DNA from: Streptomyces griseoviridis
GTDB lineage: Bacteria; Actinomycetota; Actinomycetes; Streptomycetales; Streptomycetaceae
Reading direction: 5' to 3'
Assembly (NCBI GenBank): GCA_014649155.1
Contig: BMSM01000010.1
Coordinates: 62,001-126,000 of the forward strand
DNA: 64,000 bases
In this document: positions 1 to 7,994 of the stretch, in pieces
Layout: every line of letters starts with the position of its first letter
How positions within the stretch are numbered: position 1 is the first letter of the stretch
Notes under the pieces: model-generated
Databases searched by the model: none
Seen by the model: the letters and a program-made list of their open reading frames with translations, nothing else
Told to the model about the DNA's origin: nothing
Translations under genes and position numbers: made by a program

Positions 1-711
1 AACACCGGCACCCACACCGGCAGCCTCTGGGCCGACGACGGCACCCTGCTCGGCAGCGGCACCTTCGTGAACGAGACGGCCTCCGGCTGGCAGACCCTGG
101 TCTTCGCGACCCCGGTGAAGGTCACCGCCGGCACCGCGTACATCGCCTCCTACCACGCGCCGAACGGCCGCTACGCGGTGGACGGCGGCTACTTCGCCGC
201 CGCCCACCAGTCCTATCCGCTCACCGCCACCGCCGACACCACCGCCCACCCCAACGGGCTGTACAAGTACGGCACCGACCCGGCGTTCCCCACCGCCTCC
301 TACGGCTCCGCGAACTACTGGGTCGGCCCCGTCTTCACCGCCGACGACCCGAGCGCCTCCCTGGCGGCGGAGGGCTCCTTCGAACCCACCGCATCCGGGG
401 TGACGTACACCGCCGACGCGGCGCACCCGCTGGTGGCGGCCGTGCCCGCCGACGAGGAACCGGCCTCGGTCCGGGCCGGCCTGGACATCCTGTCCGGCGC
501 CGCCGACGAGGCCGCCGCCGAGAAGCTCGGCGTCCGGCCCGTCACCCACTACGACCGGGCCACCGGCAAGGCGTCCGTCCACCTCACCGCGCCCCTGCCG
601 GACGGCACCCGGTTCCGGGTCACCGTCACCGCGAAGGACCGGGGCGGGCACCCGGTGGCGTCCCGCACGTGGACCCTGACCGCCGACTCCGTCCGCCGCC
701 CGAAGAACTGA
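1..711 (+). CDS. DUF4082 / Ig-like domain protein, C-terminal part (5' end outside window)
   Basis: The reading frame is open from base 1, so the N terminus lies outside the window. Residues before the first internal Met already belong to the domain (SLWADDGTLLGSG). The first ~110 visible residues match DUF4082: a GTHTGSLWADDG start, a WQTLVFATPV core, then YIASYHAPNGRYA and LYKYG. A bacterial Ig-like module of ~100 residues follows (FRVTVTAKDRGGHPV), and the protein ends soon after it. Such proteins are usually secreted, multi-domain, and encoded beside surface-polysaccharide glycosyltransferases. A GT2 gene starts 15 bp downstream, so the two may be co-transcribed. The role in polysaccharide display is inferred; only the domain match is seen. 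Confidence 0.75.
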   Translation, partial: NTGTHTGSLWADDGTLLGSGTFVNETASGWQTLVFATPVKVTAGTAYIASYHAPNGRYAVDGGYFAAAHQSYPLTATADTTAHPNGLYKYGTDPAFPTASYGSANYWVGPVFTADDPSASLAAEGSFEPTASGVTYTADAAHPLVAAVPADEEPASVRAGLDILSGAADEAAAEKLGVRPVTHYDRATGKASVHLTAPLPDGTRFRVTVTAKDRGGHPVASRTWTLTADSVRRPKN

Positions 712-725
712 TTGGCAACCCCACG

Positions 726-1772
726 ATGAGCAGTGTCAGTGTGGTCATCCCCTGCTACAAGTACGGCCACTTCCTCGCCGACTGTGTGCGCAGCGTCCTC
801 GACGAGCAGGACGGTGTCGACGTCCGGGTGCTCATCATCGACGACGCCTCGCCCGACGACTCGGCCGAGACCGCGCACCGGCTCGCCGCCGCCGACCCGC
901 GGATCGAGGTCCGGGTCCACCCGGTCAACAAGGGCCACATCGCCACGTACAACGAGGGCCTCCTGGAGTGGGCCGACGGCGACTACGTGGCCCTGCTGTC
1001 CGCCGACGACCGGCTGGTGCCGGGCGCCCTGGCGCGGGCCGCCGCCCTCCTCGACGCCCACCCGGAGGCCGGGTTCGCCTACGGCCGGCCGCTGCGCTTC
1101 CGGCACGGCGGACCCCTGCCCAAGGCCCGCACCCGCTCCACCGGTTCGGTCGTCTACCCCGGACGGTGGTGGCTGGAGCGGCGGTTCCGCGAGGGCACCG
1201 GCTGCATCACCTCGCCCGAGGTCGTCGTCCGCACCCGCCTCCAGCGCGCGGTCGGCGGCTACGACCCGGCCCTGCCGCACGCCGGGGACATCGAGATGTG
1301 GATGCGGCTCGCCGCCCACGCCGACGTCGGCTATGTCCGCGGCGCCGACCAGGCCTTCTACCGCGTGCACGGCGACAACATGTCCACCACCGACTTCGGC
1401 GGCCAGCTCGACGACCTCCGCCAGCGGCTGGTCGCCTTCGACTCGGTGCTGGCCAAGTGCGGCGACCGGCTGCCGGACGCCGACCGCCTGGCCGACCAGG
1501 TCCACACCCGGCTCGCCCGCTTCGCGCTCCGCCGCGCCTACCGGGCCTACGACCGGGGCCGCACCGCGGTCGTCCCGGTCGAGGAGTGCGTGGCCTTCGC
1601 CGAGAAGTGCCTGCCCGGGTTCGAGGCCCTGCCGGAGTACCGCGCGCTGCGGCTGCGCCGGCGGATCGGCCCGGCGGTCATGCCGTACCTCCAGCCGCTG
1701 GTGTGGTCGGCCGTGGCCGAGCGCGGGCGGGAGTGGCTGTGGTGGGAGTCGTGGAAGCGGCGCGGTCTGTGA
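726..1772 (+). CDS. family 2 glycosyltransferase
   Basis: 348 aa. The N terminus carries the GT-A fold signature of family 2: VSVVIPCYKYGHFL, then IIDDASPDDS, and an acidic metal/nucleotide motif LLSADDRL near residue 95. The ATG at 726 is preferred over an upstream in-frame ATG because the GT2 fold begins directly after it (SVSVVIP). No membrane segment is obvious, so it is probably cytoplasmic or membrane-associated. It would transfer a sugar to the lipid-linked repeat unit of the polymer made by this locus. Donor and acceptor cannot be told from sequence. It follows the DUF4082 gene and is convergent with the next gene. Confidence 0.85.
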   Translation: MSSVSVVIPCYKYGHFLADCVRSVLDEQDGVDVRVLIIDDASPDDSAETAHRLAAADPRIEVRVHPVNKGHIATYNEGLLEWADGDYVALLSADDRLVPGALARAAALLDAHPEAGFAYGRPLRFRHGGPLPKARTRSTGSVVYPGRWWLERRFREGTGCITSPEVVVRTRLQRAVGGYDPALPHAGDIEMWMRLAAHADVGYVRGADQAFYRVHGDNMSTTDFGGQLDDLRQRLVAFDSVLAKCGDRLPDADRLADQVHTRLARFALRRAYRAYDRGRTAVVPVEECVAFAEKCLPGFEALPEYRALRLRRRIGPAVMPYLQPLVWSAVAERGREWLWWESWKRRGL

Positions 1773-1792
1773 TGCCCGTACTACCGCTCCGC

Positions 1793-2443
1793 TCAGCCCG
1801 TCACCGGGACACCGCCGGCCCGCAGCAGCCGGCCTCCGCGCCGCCGCGCGTACCGGTCGCACCACAGCGCGCCCAGGAACGTACCGGTCAGCCCCAGCAG
1901 CGCCGTACCGGCCAGCGCCCGGCTGCGGACCCCCCGCACCGGCGCGGCGCTCGGCGCGACCAGCACGGACGCCCCGATCCGCGCCGCGGGGGCGATCCCC
2001 TGCGCCTCCTGGACGGCCGTCACATGCCGGGTGTAGACGTCGATGATCCGCCGGACCGCGGCGTCCGCCGCGCCGGCGTCCGACCGGCGCGCCTGCACCT
2101 GCACCGAGGGGATCAGATAGCTCGGCGTGGCACTGGTCCCGCTGTTGCGCGGGACCAGCTGGTACGGCTCCCGCACCCCCGCCGCGGCCAGCTCCGCGCG
2201 CCCCTCGGCCGACTCCAGCCGCTGGACGATCCCGTACGAGAGGGTGGCGAGCGGCGGTTGCAGATTGGTCAGCTGGTTCGGCTGGCTGCCGGTCACGGGC
2301 GGCTTGAGGACGACCACCGCCGAACTCACGTACCGCGGGGCGGGATGCAGCACCTGGAAGGCCCCGGCGGCCGTCAGCAGGAGTCCCAGCAGCACCACGT
2401 ACCAGCGGCGGAGCAGCGCTTCGGCGACGTCACGGGGCGACAC
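1793..2443 (-). CDS. Wzz-type chain-length determinant / tyrosine-kinase-modulator-like protein
   Basis: 216 aa with the two-helix Wzz layout: a short cytoplasmic start (SPRDVAEALLRRWYVV), TM1 at about 12-32, an extracytoplasmic region of ~130 residues, and TM2 near the C terminus (ALAGTALLGLTGTFLGAL) followed by a basic tail. A TTG at 2449 touches the GGAAGGA ribosome site. The GTG at 2443 sits 6 nt after that site and is the better start. Proteins of this family set polymer length with Wzy. It is divergent from the Wzz-Wzy fusion gene 90 bp away, and a shared control region is likely. No kinase domain is attached. Confidence 0.75.
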   Translation of the reverse strand: MSPRDVAEALLRRWYVVLLGLLLTAAGAFQVLHPAPRYVSSAVVVLKPPVTGSQPNQLTNLQPPLATLSYGIVQRLESAEGRAELAAAGVREPYQLVPRNSGTSATPSYLIPSVQVQARRSDAGAADAAVRRIIDVYTRHVTAVQEAQGIAPAARIGASVLVAPSAAPVRGVRSRALAGTALLGLTGTFLGALWCDRYARRRGGRLLRAGGVPVTG

Positions 2444-2532
2444 GGGCAATCCTTCCGTCGGCGCCCCCGATCCTCGCAGGCGCCGGGTCCCGCCGCCACC
2501 GGATCACGCGTCCCGGTCCGGCGGGAGTCCCC

Positions 2533-4551
2533 GTGAGCCTCGCCGACCTCCTGGCCATCATGCGGCGGCGCTGGTACTTCGTCGTGCCGCTCACCCTGCT
2601 CAGCCTGTTCGCGGGCGGCTACCTCTACCGGACCGTCCCGGTCTCCTGGGAGTCGCAGAGCTCCGTCACGCTCCTGGACTCCCGGGCGACCAGCGAACTG
2701 CCGCCGACCTTCGGCAACCCCCTGTCGAACGCGGGCGGTTCGCTGGTCGTCACGGCCGACGTCCTGATCCGCACCCTCCAGTCGGGCGCGTCGGCGGACG
2801 AACTGCGCTCGCGCGGCGTCACCGACCCCTACACGGTGGCCTTCGCGGCGGACGCCGACGGCCCGCTGCTCGGGCTGAGCGTCACCGGCACCGACCGGGC
2901 GAAGGTGCTCCGCGAGACCACCACCCTCACCGAGTTCGCCGGGGAACAGCTCACCGCCCTCCAGGCCGCCTCCAAGGTACCCCCGGTGTACGCCGTGCAG
3001 TCGGCGCCGGTCGTCCTGCCGCAGACCCCGGTCCCGCGGTCCAAGAGCCGGTACCAGGGCGTCGCGGCCGTCGTCATCGCCGGACTGGTCGGCGCGTTCC
3101 TGCTGTCCGTCCTGGCCGAGGGCGTCGCCGTGGTCCGCCGCCGGGGCCGCGCCCTGGCCGGGTACGTGGCCCGCCGCCACCGCGCCCGGCCCCCGGAGCG
3201 GCCCAAGGGCCTGCTGGTGCGCCGCCTGGACGCCACCACGGTCCTCACCGGCTATCTGGTGCTCGCCTTCTTCGTCCCGTCGAACCTCACCCTGCCCGCG
3301 CTGGGCGGCGTCGGCACCCCCGCCAACGTCTTCGCCCTGCTGGGGCTCCTCTGGTACCTCGCGACCTGGCTCGGCGGCCGCATCCGGCCCGCGCCGGGCA
3401 CCCGGCTGCCGCGCGTGGCGATGTGCGTGCTCGCCGCCGCCGTCCTGCTGTCGTACCTCGCGGCGGCGACCCGCGGCAGCTCGCACGCGGAGGTCCTCGG
3501 CGCCGACCGGGGACTGATCGGACTCCTGGTGTGGGTGGCGCTGGTGGTGCTGGCCTCGGCCGGCATCCAGGAACGCGCCCGTCTGGAGACCCTGATGCGC
3601 CGCCTCGTCGTCCTCGGCACGGTGGTCGCCCTGATCGGCTACTACGACTTCTTCGCCGCGACCAACATCGCCGACTCGATCAGCATCCCCGGCCTGCAGT
3701 CCGGCAGCGCCGGCAGCGGCGCCATGGACCGGGGCTCGTTCACCCGGCCCCGCTCCACCACCGCCCACCCGCTGGAGTTCGGCGGAATGCTGGCCCTGCT
3801 GGTGCCCTTCGCCGTCCACCAGGCGTTCGACCCGGTGCGCCGGCACGCCGGCGCGCTGCGCCGCTGGGCACCGGTGGCGATCATGGCGGGCGCGCTGCCG
3901 CTGACCGTGTCGAGGACCTCCATCATCGGCGCGTTCATCGTGATCCTGGTGATGGTGCCCCGCTGGAAGCCGCAGCGGCGCTGGGCTGCGCTCGGCCTGA
4001 TCCTCGGGTCGGTGGCCGTCTTCAAGGTGATCATCCCCGGGCTGATCGGCACCATCACCGACCTGTTCGCCGGCTTCCTCTCCGACTCCGACAGCAGCAC
4101 CCAGGCCCGGACCGTGAAGTACAGCGCGATCGTCCCCTACCTCAAGGAACACCCCTGGTTCGGGCGGGGGTTCGGCACCTTCACCCCCGACCTGTACTTC
4201 TTCACCGACAACGAGTACATGCTGATCCTCGCCGAGACGGGCGTCGTGGGCCTCGTCGCCTTCCTCGTCCTGATCGCCACCGGCATCCACACCGGGGGCG
4301 CCGTCCGCCGCCTCGCCCGCACCGAGTCGGACCGGGAACTCGGCCAGGCATTCTTCGCCTCGGCCCTGGTCGCCCTGGTCACCAGCGCCACCTTCGACGC
4401 GCTCAGCTTCCCCATGTACGCCGGGATGTTCTTCCTCATCCTGGGCGCCGGCGGCAGTCACCTCGGCTTCATCCGCCGTGCCGCGTCCGCCCCGCGCGCC
4501 CCCGCGCCGCCCCCCGAAGCCCGGCTTCCCGACCTCGCGGAGTCCCGATGA
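2533..4551 (+). CDS. Wzz-like domain fused to O-antigen ligase/polymerase (Wzy-type) membrane protein
   Basis: 672 aa from a GTG start. Residues 1-~215 repeat the Wzz layout (MRRRWYFVVPLTLLSLF as TM1, an extracytoplasmic region, then VAAVVIAGLVGAFLLSVLAEG as TM2, followed by a basic patch). Residues ~230-640 form a second multi-helix module with features of the O-antigen ligase/Wzy family: the RSTTAHPLEFGGML region, SRTSIIGAF, and the late motif FGRGFGTFTPDLYFF...NEYMLILAETGVVGL. A fusion of chain-length control with the polymerase is unusual, since the two are normally separate proteins. The stop overlaps the next gene's ATG (ATGA), so translation is probably coupled to that glycosyltransferase. 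Confidence 0.8.
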   Translation: MSLADLLAIMRRRWYFVVPLTLLSLFAGGYLYRTVPVSWESQSSVTLLDSRATSELPPTFGNPLSNAGGSLVVTADVLIRTLQSGASADELRSRGVTDPYTVAFAADADGPLLGLSVTGTDRAKVLRETTTLTEFAGEQLTALQAASKVPPVYAVQSAPVVLPQTPVPRSKSRYQGVAAVVIAGLVGAFLLSVLAEGVAVVRRRGRALAGYVARRHRARPPERPKGLLVRRLDATTVLTGYLVLAFFVPSNLTLPALGGVGTPANVFALLGLLWYLATWLGGRIRPAPGTRLPRVAMCVLAAAVLLSYLAAATRGSSHAEVLGADRGLIGLLVWVALVVLASAGIQERARLETLMRRLVVLGTVVALIGYYDFFAATNIADSISIPGLQSGSAGSGAMDRGSFTRPRSTTAHPLEFGGMLALLVPFAVHQAFDPVRRHAGALRRWAPVAIMAGALPLTVSRTSIIGAFIVILVMVPRWKPQRRWAALGLILGSVAVFKVIIPGLIGTITDLFAGFLSDSDSSTQARTVKYSAIVPYLKEHPWFGRGFGTFTPDLYFFTDNEYMLILAETGVVGLVAFLVLIATGIHTGGAVRRLARTESDRELGQAFFASALVALVTSATFDALSFPMYAGMFFLILGAGGSHLGFIRRAASAPRAPAPPPEARLPDLAESR

Positions 4552-5447
4552 GCACCGTCGCCGTCATCGTCGTCACCTGGAACAGCGCCCCGGTGCTGCC
4601 CGGCTTCCTCGCCACGCTCCCCGACGGGATGGCCGGGCTCGACTGGCGGCTCGTCGTCGCCGACAACGACTCCTCGGACGGCACCGTCGACCTCCTGCGC
4701 GCCCTCGCCCCGGCCGCCACGGTCGTGCCGACCGGCCGCAACGCCGGGTACGCGGCCGGCGTCAACGCGGCGCTGGACGCGGCCGGGGAGCACGGGGCGG
4801 TGCTGATCTGCAACCCCGACGTCCGGCTGCGGCGGGGCTGCGCGGAACGCCTCGTCGGCCGCCTCGGCGACGGGACCGGCATCGCCGTACCCCTGCTGTA
4901 CGAGGACGGCGGTGACGCGCCCCACCGCTCGCTGCGCCGCGAACCGACCGTGCTGCGGGCGCTCGGTGAGGCCCTCGTCGGAAACACCCGCGCCGGGCGG
5001 TTCCCGGCCCTGGGCGAACTGGTCACCGACCCCGCCGCGTACCGGCGGCCCACCCGCGCCGACTGGGCGACCGGCGCGCTGATGGCGGTCTCGGGGGAGT
5101 GCCTGGCCGACTGCGGCCGGTGGGACGAGTCGTTCTTCCTCTACTCCGAGGAGACCGAGTTCTGCCTCCGGGCCCGGGACCGGGGCTGGGCCACCCGGCT
5201 GGAGCCGACCGCCGAGGCCGTGCACCTGGGCGGTGACTCCCGGGTGTCGCCCCGGCTGTGGACCCTGCTCACCCTCAACCGGGTCCGCCTGTACCGCCGT
5301 CGGCACGGCGCCCTCGCCACCGCCGCCTTCCGCGCCGCCGTCCTGCTCCGGGAGACCTCGCGCGCCGTGCTCGGCCGGCCCGCCGCCCGCGCCGCCGCGG
5401 CCGCCCTGGTCCGGCCGGGCGCGCTGCGGGCCACGCCGGGACCCTGA
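4548..5447 (+). CDS. family 2 glycosyltransferase (rhamnosyltransferase-like)
   Basis: 299 aa. It opens with the GT2 signature VAVIVVTWNSAPVLPGFL, followed by VVADNDSSDGTVDLL, NAGYAAGVNAAL and ICNPDVRL, a motif order typical of WcaA/RfbF-like transferases. WATGALMAVSGEC and the acidic SEETEFCLRARDRGW segment match the acceptor-side region of this subgroup. The ATG overlaps the stop of the fused Wzz-Wzy gene by ATGA. It probably adds a sugar to the growing repeat unit in the cytoplasm. The donor sugar is unknown. A convergent methyltransferase gene ends 19 bp downstream. Confidence 0.85.
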   Translation: MSTVAVIVVTWNSAPVLPGFLATLPDGMAGLDWRLVVADNDSSDGTVDLLRALAPAATVVPTGRNAGYAAGVNAALDAAGEHGAVLICNPDVRLRRGCAERLVGRLGDGTGIAVPLLYEDGGDAPHRSLRREPTVLRALGEALVGNTRAGRFPALGELVTDPAAYRRPTRADWATGALMAVSGECLADCGRWDESFFLYSEETEFCLRARDRGWATRLEPTAEAVHLGGDSRVSPRLWTLLTLNRVRLYRRRHGALATAAFRAAVLLRETSRAVLGRPAARAAAAALVRPGALRATPGP

Positions 5448-5466
5448 CGGCCCCGGCGGCCGCCGC

Positions 5467-6447
5467 TCAGGACGCCCGGGGGCGGCACACCAGGGCGACG
5501 AAGTCGTGCCCGACCTCCGGCAGCGCCGCGTCCTCCGCGGCGAAGCACTGATCGAGCAGCGCCAGCGTCTCGGGTTCCTGGTCCCGGAAGTGGTGGGCGA
5601 TCCCGGAGAACGCGATGTGCAGCACCGTGCCCCCGTACGGTCGTTCCTCCACGACGTCGAAGTGCCGCCGCAGACCGGGCAGCAGGGCCGCCGCGTCGAC
5701 CGCCTCCGAAGGGTCGTCCAGCACCATCGACATCCGGCTGGGCCGGACCACCCGGCGCTTGATCCGGCCGTCGGCCAGCCGCCGCCGCTCCTCGGGGAGC
5801 CGGGCCAGCAGCGCGTTCGCCGCGTCCAGCTGGGCGTCGGTCCACTGGAACCGGGTGGGGCCCACGAACTCGTCGACCACGAACATCCCGCCCGGTTCGA
5901 TCAGTCCGGCCAGCCGCGGCAGGGTCTCGTCGAGGCGGTCGAAGTGGTGCAGCGACTGCAGGCCGAGCAGCACGTCGAAGCGTTCCCCGTCGGCGGCCGT
6001 CCGGTTGACGTCGGCGACCCGGAACCGCAGGACGCCGGAGAGGCCCTGTTCGGCGGCGGCGCGGGTGGCGAAGTCGATCCGCCGCTGCGCCACGTCCACC
6101 CCCTCCAGCAGAGCGAACGCGCCGGTCCTCGCCCAGAGCAGCTCGTTGCCGCCGGTGCCGCAGCCCAGCGAGAGGCCGCGCAGACCGGTGCGCGGCGCGA
6201 AGTGCCGCGCGGCCACGTACGCGGGGAAGGAGGTGTCCGCGTCGCCGGTCATCAGCAGGTTCCACCGCTCGACGACCGCCGGTATCGCCCACCACTCGGT
6301 CAGCGACGGGTCGACCCGCGACCAGTGCTGGACCACCCGCGCGCCGCCGCGCACCCGCAACTTGGCCAGCACCGGGTCCAGGTCCAGCTTCCGCACCTTG
6401 CGCAGCAACCGGTCCGCGTCGTGCCGGTTGACGAGGTTGTTCAGCAT
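5467..6447 (-). CDS. class I SAM-dependent methyltransferase
   Basis: 326 aa. The SAM-binding motif I is LSLGCGTGGNELL (near residue 80), followed by an acidic strand end (LEGVDVA), motif II-like ERFDVLLGLQSLHHF and the post-motif IEPGGMFVVDEFVG. The C terminus is a ~100-residue extension. The start ATG shares one base with the stop of the next upstream methyltransferase gene (TGATG overlap), so the pair is probably translated together. The two may methylate sugars of the polymer or a lipid carrier. The substrate is not visible. Confidence 0.8.
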   Translation of the reverse strand: MLNNLVNRHDADRLLRKVRKLDLDPVLAKLRVRGGARVVQHWSRVDPSLTEWWAIPAVVERWNLLMTGDADTSFPAYVAARHFAPRTGLRGLSLGCGTGGNELLWARTGAFALLEGVDVAQRRIDFATRAAAEQGLSGVLRFRVADVNRTAADGERFDVLLGLQSLHHFDRLDETLPRLAGLIEPGGMFVVDEFVGPTRFQWTDAQLDAANALLARLPEERRRLADGRIKRRVVRPSRMSMVLDDPSEAVDAAALLPGLRRHFDVVEERPYGGTVLHIAFSGIAHHFRDQEPETLALLDQCFAAEDAALPEVGHDFVALVCRPRAS

Positions 6448-7118
6448 CAGAGTTCCCTCCGTACGGCGATGAGCGACTTCGGCACGCCGAGCACCCGTTC
6501 GCTGAGCAGCACCGAGCGGGGGAACAGGTAGCGCATCTCGGTGCGGGTCAGCAGCTCGATGCCGACCACCGCGTCCAGCGCGGACTCGGGGCCGTCGGGG
6601 CGGCTGTGGACCAGTGGCCAGCGCCGTACGAGGCGGGCCCGCGCGGCGAGCGGCAGGAACTGGAAGCCGGGAGCCACGAAGTGCGGCTCCACCGGGAAGT
6701 AGCGGTACGGCGTCTGCACCCAGTGCCGGGGCGCCAGCGTCTCCACGGCCGCGACGAACTGCCGGCGCCGGCCGTGGCCGCCCACGTGCTCGATGACCGA
6801 GTTGGAGAAGACGAGGTCGAAGCCGCCGCGGGCGCTCAGCTCGGCGGCGACCGCCGCGTCGGTCACGTCGGCGACCTCCGCGGTGATCCAGTCGGGCAGC
6901 TCGGCGGGGTGCTCCTCCAGGTTGACCAGGTGGACGTGTTTGGCCCGCACCGGCGCGCGCAGCCACATCTCGGCCGTGCCGCCGAGGTCCACGACGCTCA
7001 TGCCCTCGATGCCGGGGAAGCAGCGTCGGAACCGTTCCCAGCGGGCGAGGCGCATACGCTCGCCCAGCGAGCCGGGGGCGTCGACGAAGCGGTTCCTGAG
7101 GGCGCGGGAGCGGGGCAT
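6447..7118 (-). CDS. class I SAM-dependent methyltransferase
   Basis: 223 aa. Motif I is VVDLGGTAEMWL and the later motif is FDLVFSNSVIEHVGG; WVQTPYRYFPVEPHFVAPGF is typical of small Methyltransf_11/23-like enzymes in polysaccharide loci. A TTG nine bases upstream abuts the AGGTGG ribosome site. The ATG at 7118 is 9 nt from it and was chosen. The stop overlaps the start of the second methyltransferase gene. A GT2 gene lies 63 bp upstream on the same strand. The substrate is unknown and a role in capping or decorating the polymer is inferred. Confidence 0.78.
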   Translation of the reverse strand: MPRSRALRNRFVDAPGSLGERMRLARWERFRRCFPGIEGMSVVDLGGTAEMWLRAPVRAKHVHLVNLEEHPAELPDWITAEVADVTDAAVAAELSARGGFDLVFSNSVIEHVGGHGRRRQFVAAVETLAPRHWVQTPYRYFPVEPHFVAPGFQFLPLAARARLVRRWPLVHSRPDGPESALDAVVGIELLTRTEMRYLFPRSVLLSERVLGVPKSLIAVRREL

Positions 7119-7181
7119 GGGGATCAACCACCTGGGGTCGGGGCGGGCAGGGCGGGAGAGGCGGCGAGAGGGGCTCGGCCC

Positions 7182-7994
7182 TCAGCGTGACCGCGGCCAG
7201 CGCGTGTAGAAGCTGGCCGGGTTCATCAGATACCGGACGGTGGGGTGGGGCACGTGCCGCACCCGGTGCCGGCGGGCGTACCGGCGGATCAGTTCCCAGT
7301 CCTCCCGGGGCAGCACCTCGGGGGTGCGGCGCAGCCGGCTGAAGTGCAGGGCGCGGGTGCGGCGGGCGACGAAGGCGTTGGTGTCCAGGAACGCTTCCCG
7401 GGCGGACCGGCGCCGGTCCCAGGGCACCGACAGGACGTCCCGCTCGGTTCCGTCGGGCAGGACGCGGCGCAGGGCCGTGTACACGCCGTCGGGTCCGCCG
7501 GGGGAGTCCAGCACCGCCAGCGCCCGTTCCAGATGGTCGGGTTCCCAGCGGTTGTCGTCGTCCAGGAAGGCCACGTACCGGGAGCGGGTGAGGCGGATGC
7601 CCACGTTGCGCACGACGCCGGCCACCCCGGTGTTGCGGGTGAGGGAGACGGCGAACAGCCTTGGGTCGGCGGGGAGTTCCGGCAGCCCGGCGCCGTCGTC
7701 GACCACGACGACGACCTGGTCGCGGACGGTCTGCTCCAGCGCCGAGCGCACGGCGGCACGGAGCGCCTCGGGACGCCGGTGGGTGGCGATGACCGTGGCC
7801 ACCAGCGCCGGCGGCGGCGCGGGTGCCGCCGCGGCCAGCCGGCGCAGCTCGGCGTTCTCGGTCCGGCGCAGCCGCAGCGCGGACGGGGCCAGCAGGATCT
7901 TGTTCCGGGCCTCGAAGAGGACCAGCCAGCCGCACAGTGCCTTCAGCAGCGTCCACGGGGCCCGCGCGACCCGGCGGGTCCGGGGGGCGCTCAC
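7182..7994 (-). CDS. family 2 glycosyltransferase
   Basis: 270 aa from a GTG whose first bases overlap the stop of the beta-helix lipoprotein gene (GTGA). The N-terminal ~50 residues contain a short hydrophobic/basic segment, then the GT2 core begins: VATVIATHRRPEALRAAVRSAL, VVVVDDGAG and the DxD-like AFLDDDNRWEPDHLERAL. The C terminus (EDWELIRRYARRH...YLMNPASFY) fits GT2 acceptor-binding helices. It is co-transcribed with the flippase, Wzz and lipoprotein genes upstream. It probably extends the lipid-linked repeat unit; donor and linkage cannot be told. Confidence 0.82.
   Translation of the reverse strand: MSAPRTRRVARAPWTLLKALCGWLVLFEARNKILLAPSALRLRRTENAELRRLAAAAPAPPPALVATVIATHRRPEALRAAVRSALEQTVRDQVVVVVDDGAGLPELPADPRLFAVSLTRNTGVAGVVRNVGIRLTRSRYVAFLDDDNRWEPDHLERALAVLDSPGGPDGVYTALRRVLPDGTERDVLSVPWDRRRSAREAFLDTNAFVARRTRALHFSRLRRTPEVLPREDWELIRRYARRHRVRHVPHPTVRYLMNPASFYTRWPRSR

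Noticed and set aside
2127..4547. Plus-strand frame continuous with the second GT2 gene, giving an apparent 1106-codon protein
   Set aside because: The part before 4548 is an R/P-rich shadow of the Wzz-Wzy gene; the GT2 fold starts exactly at the ATG at 4548, which overlaps the upstream stop.
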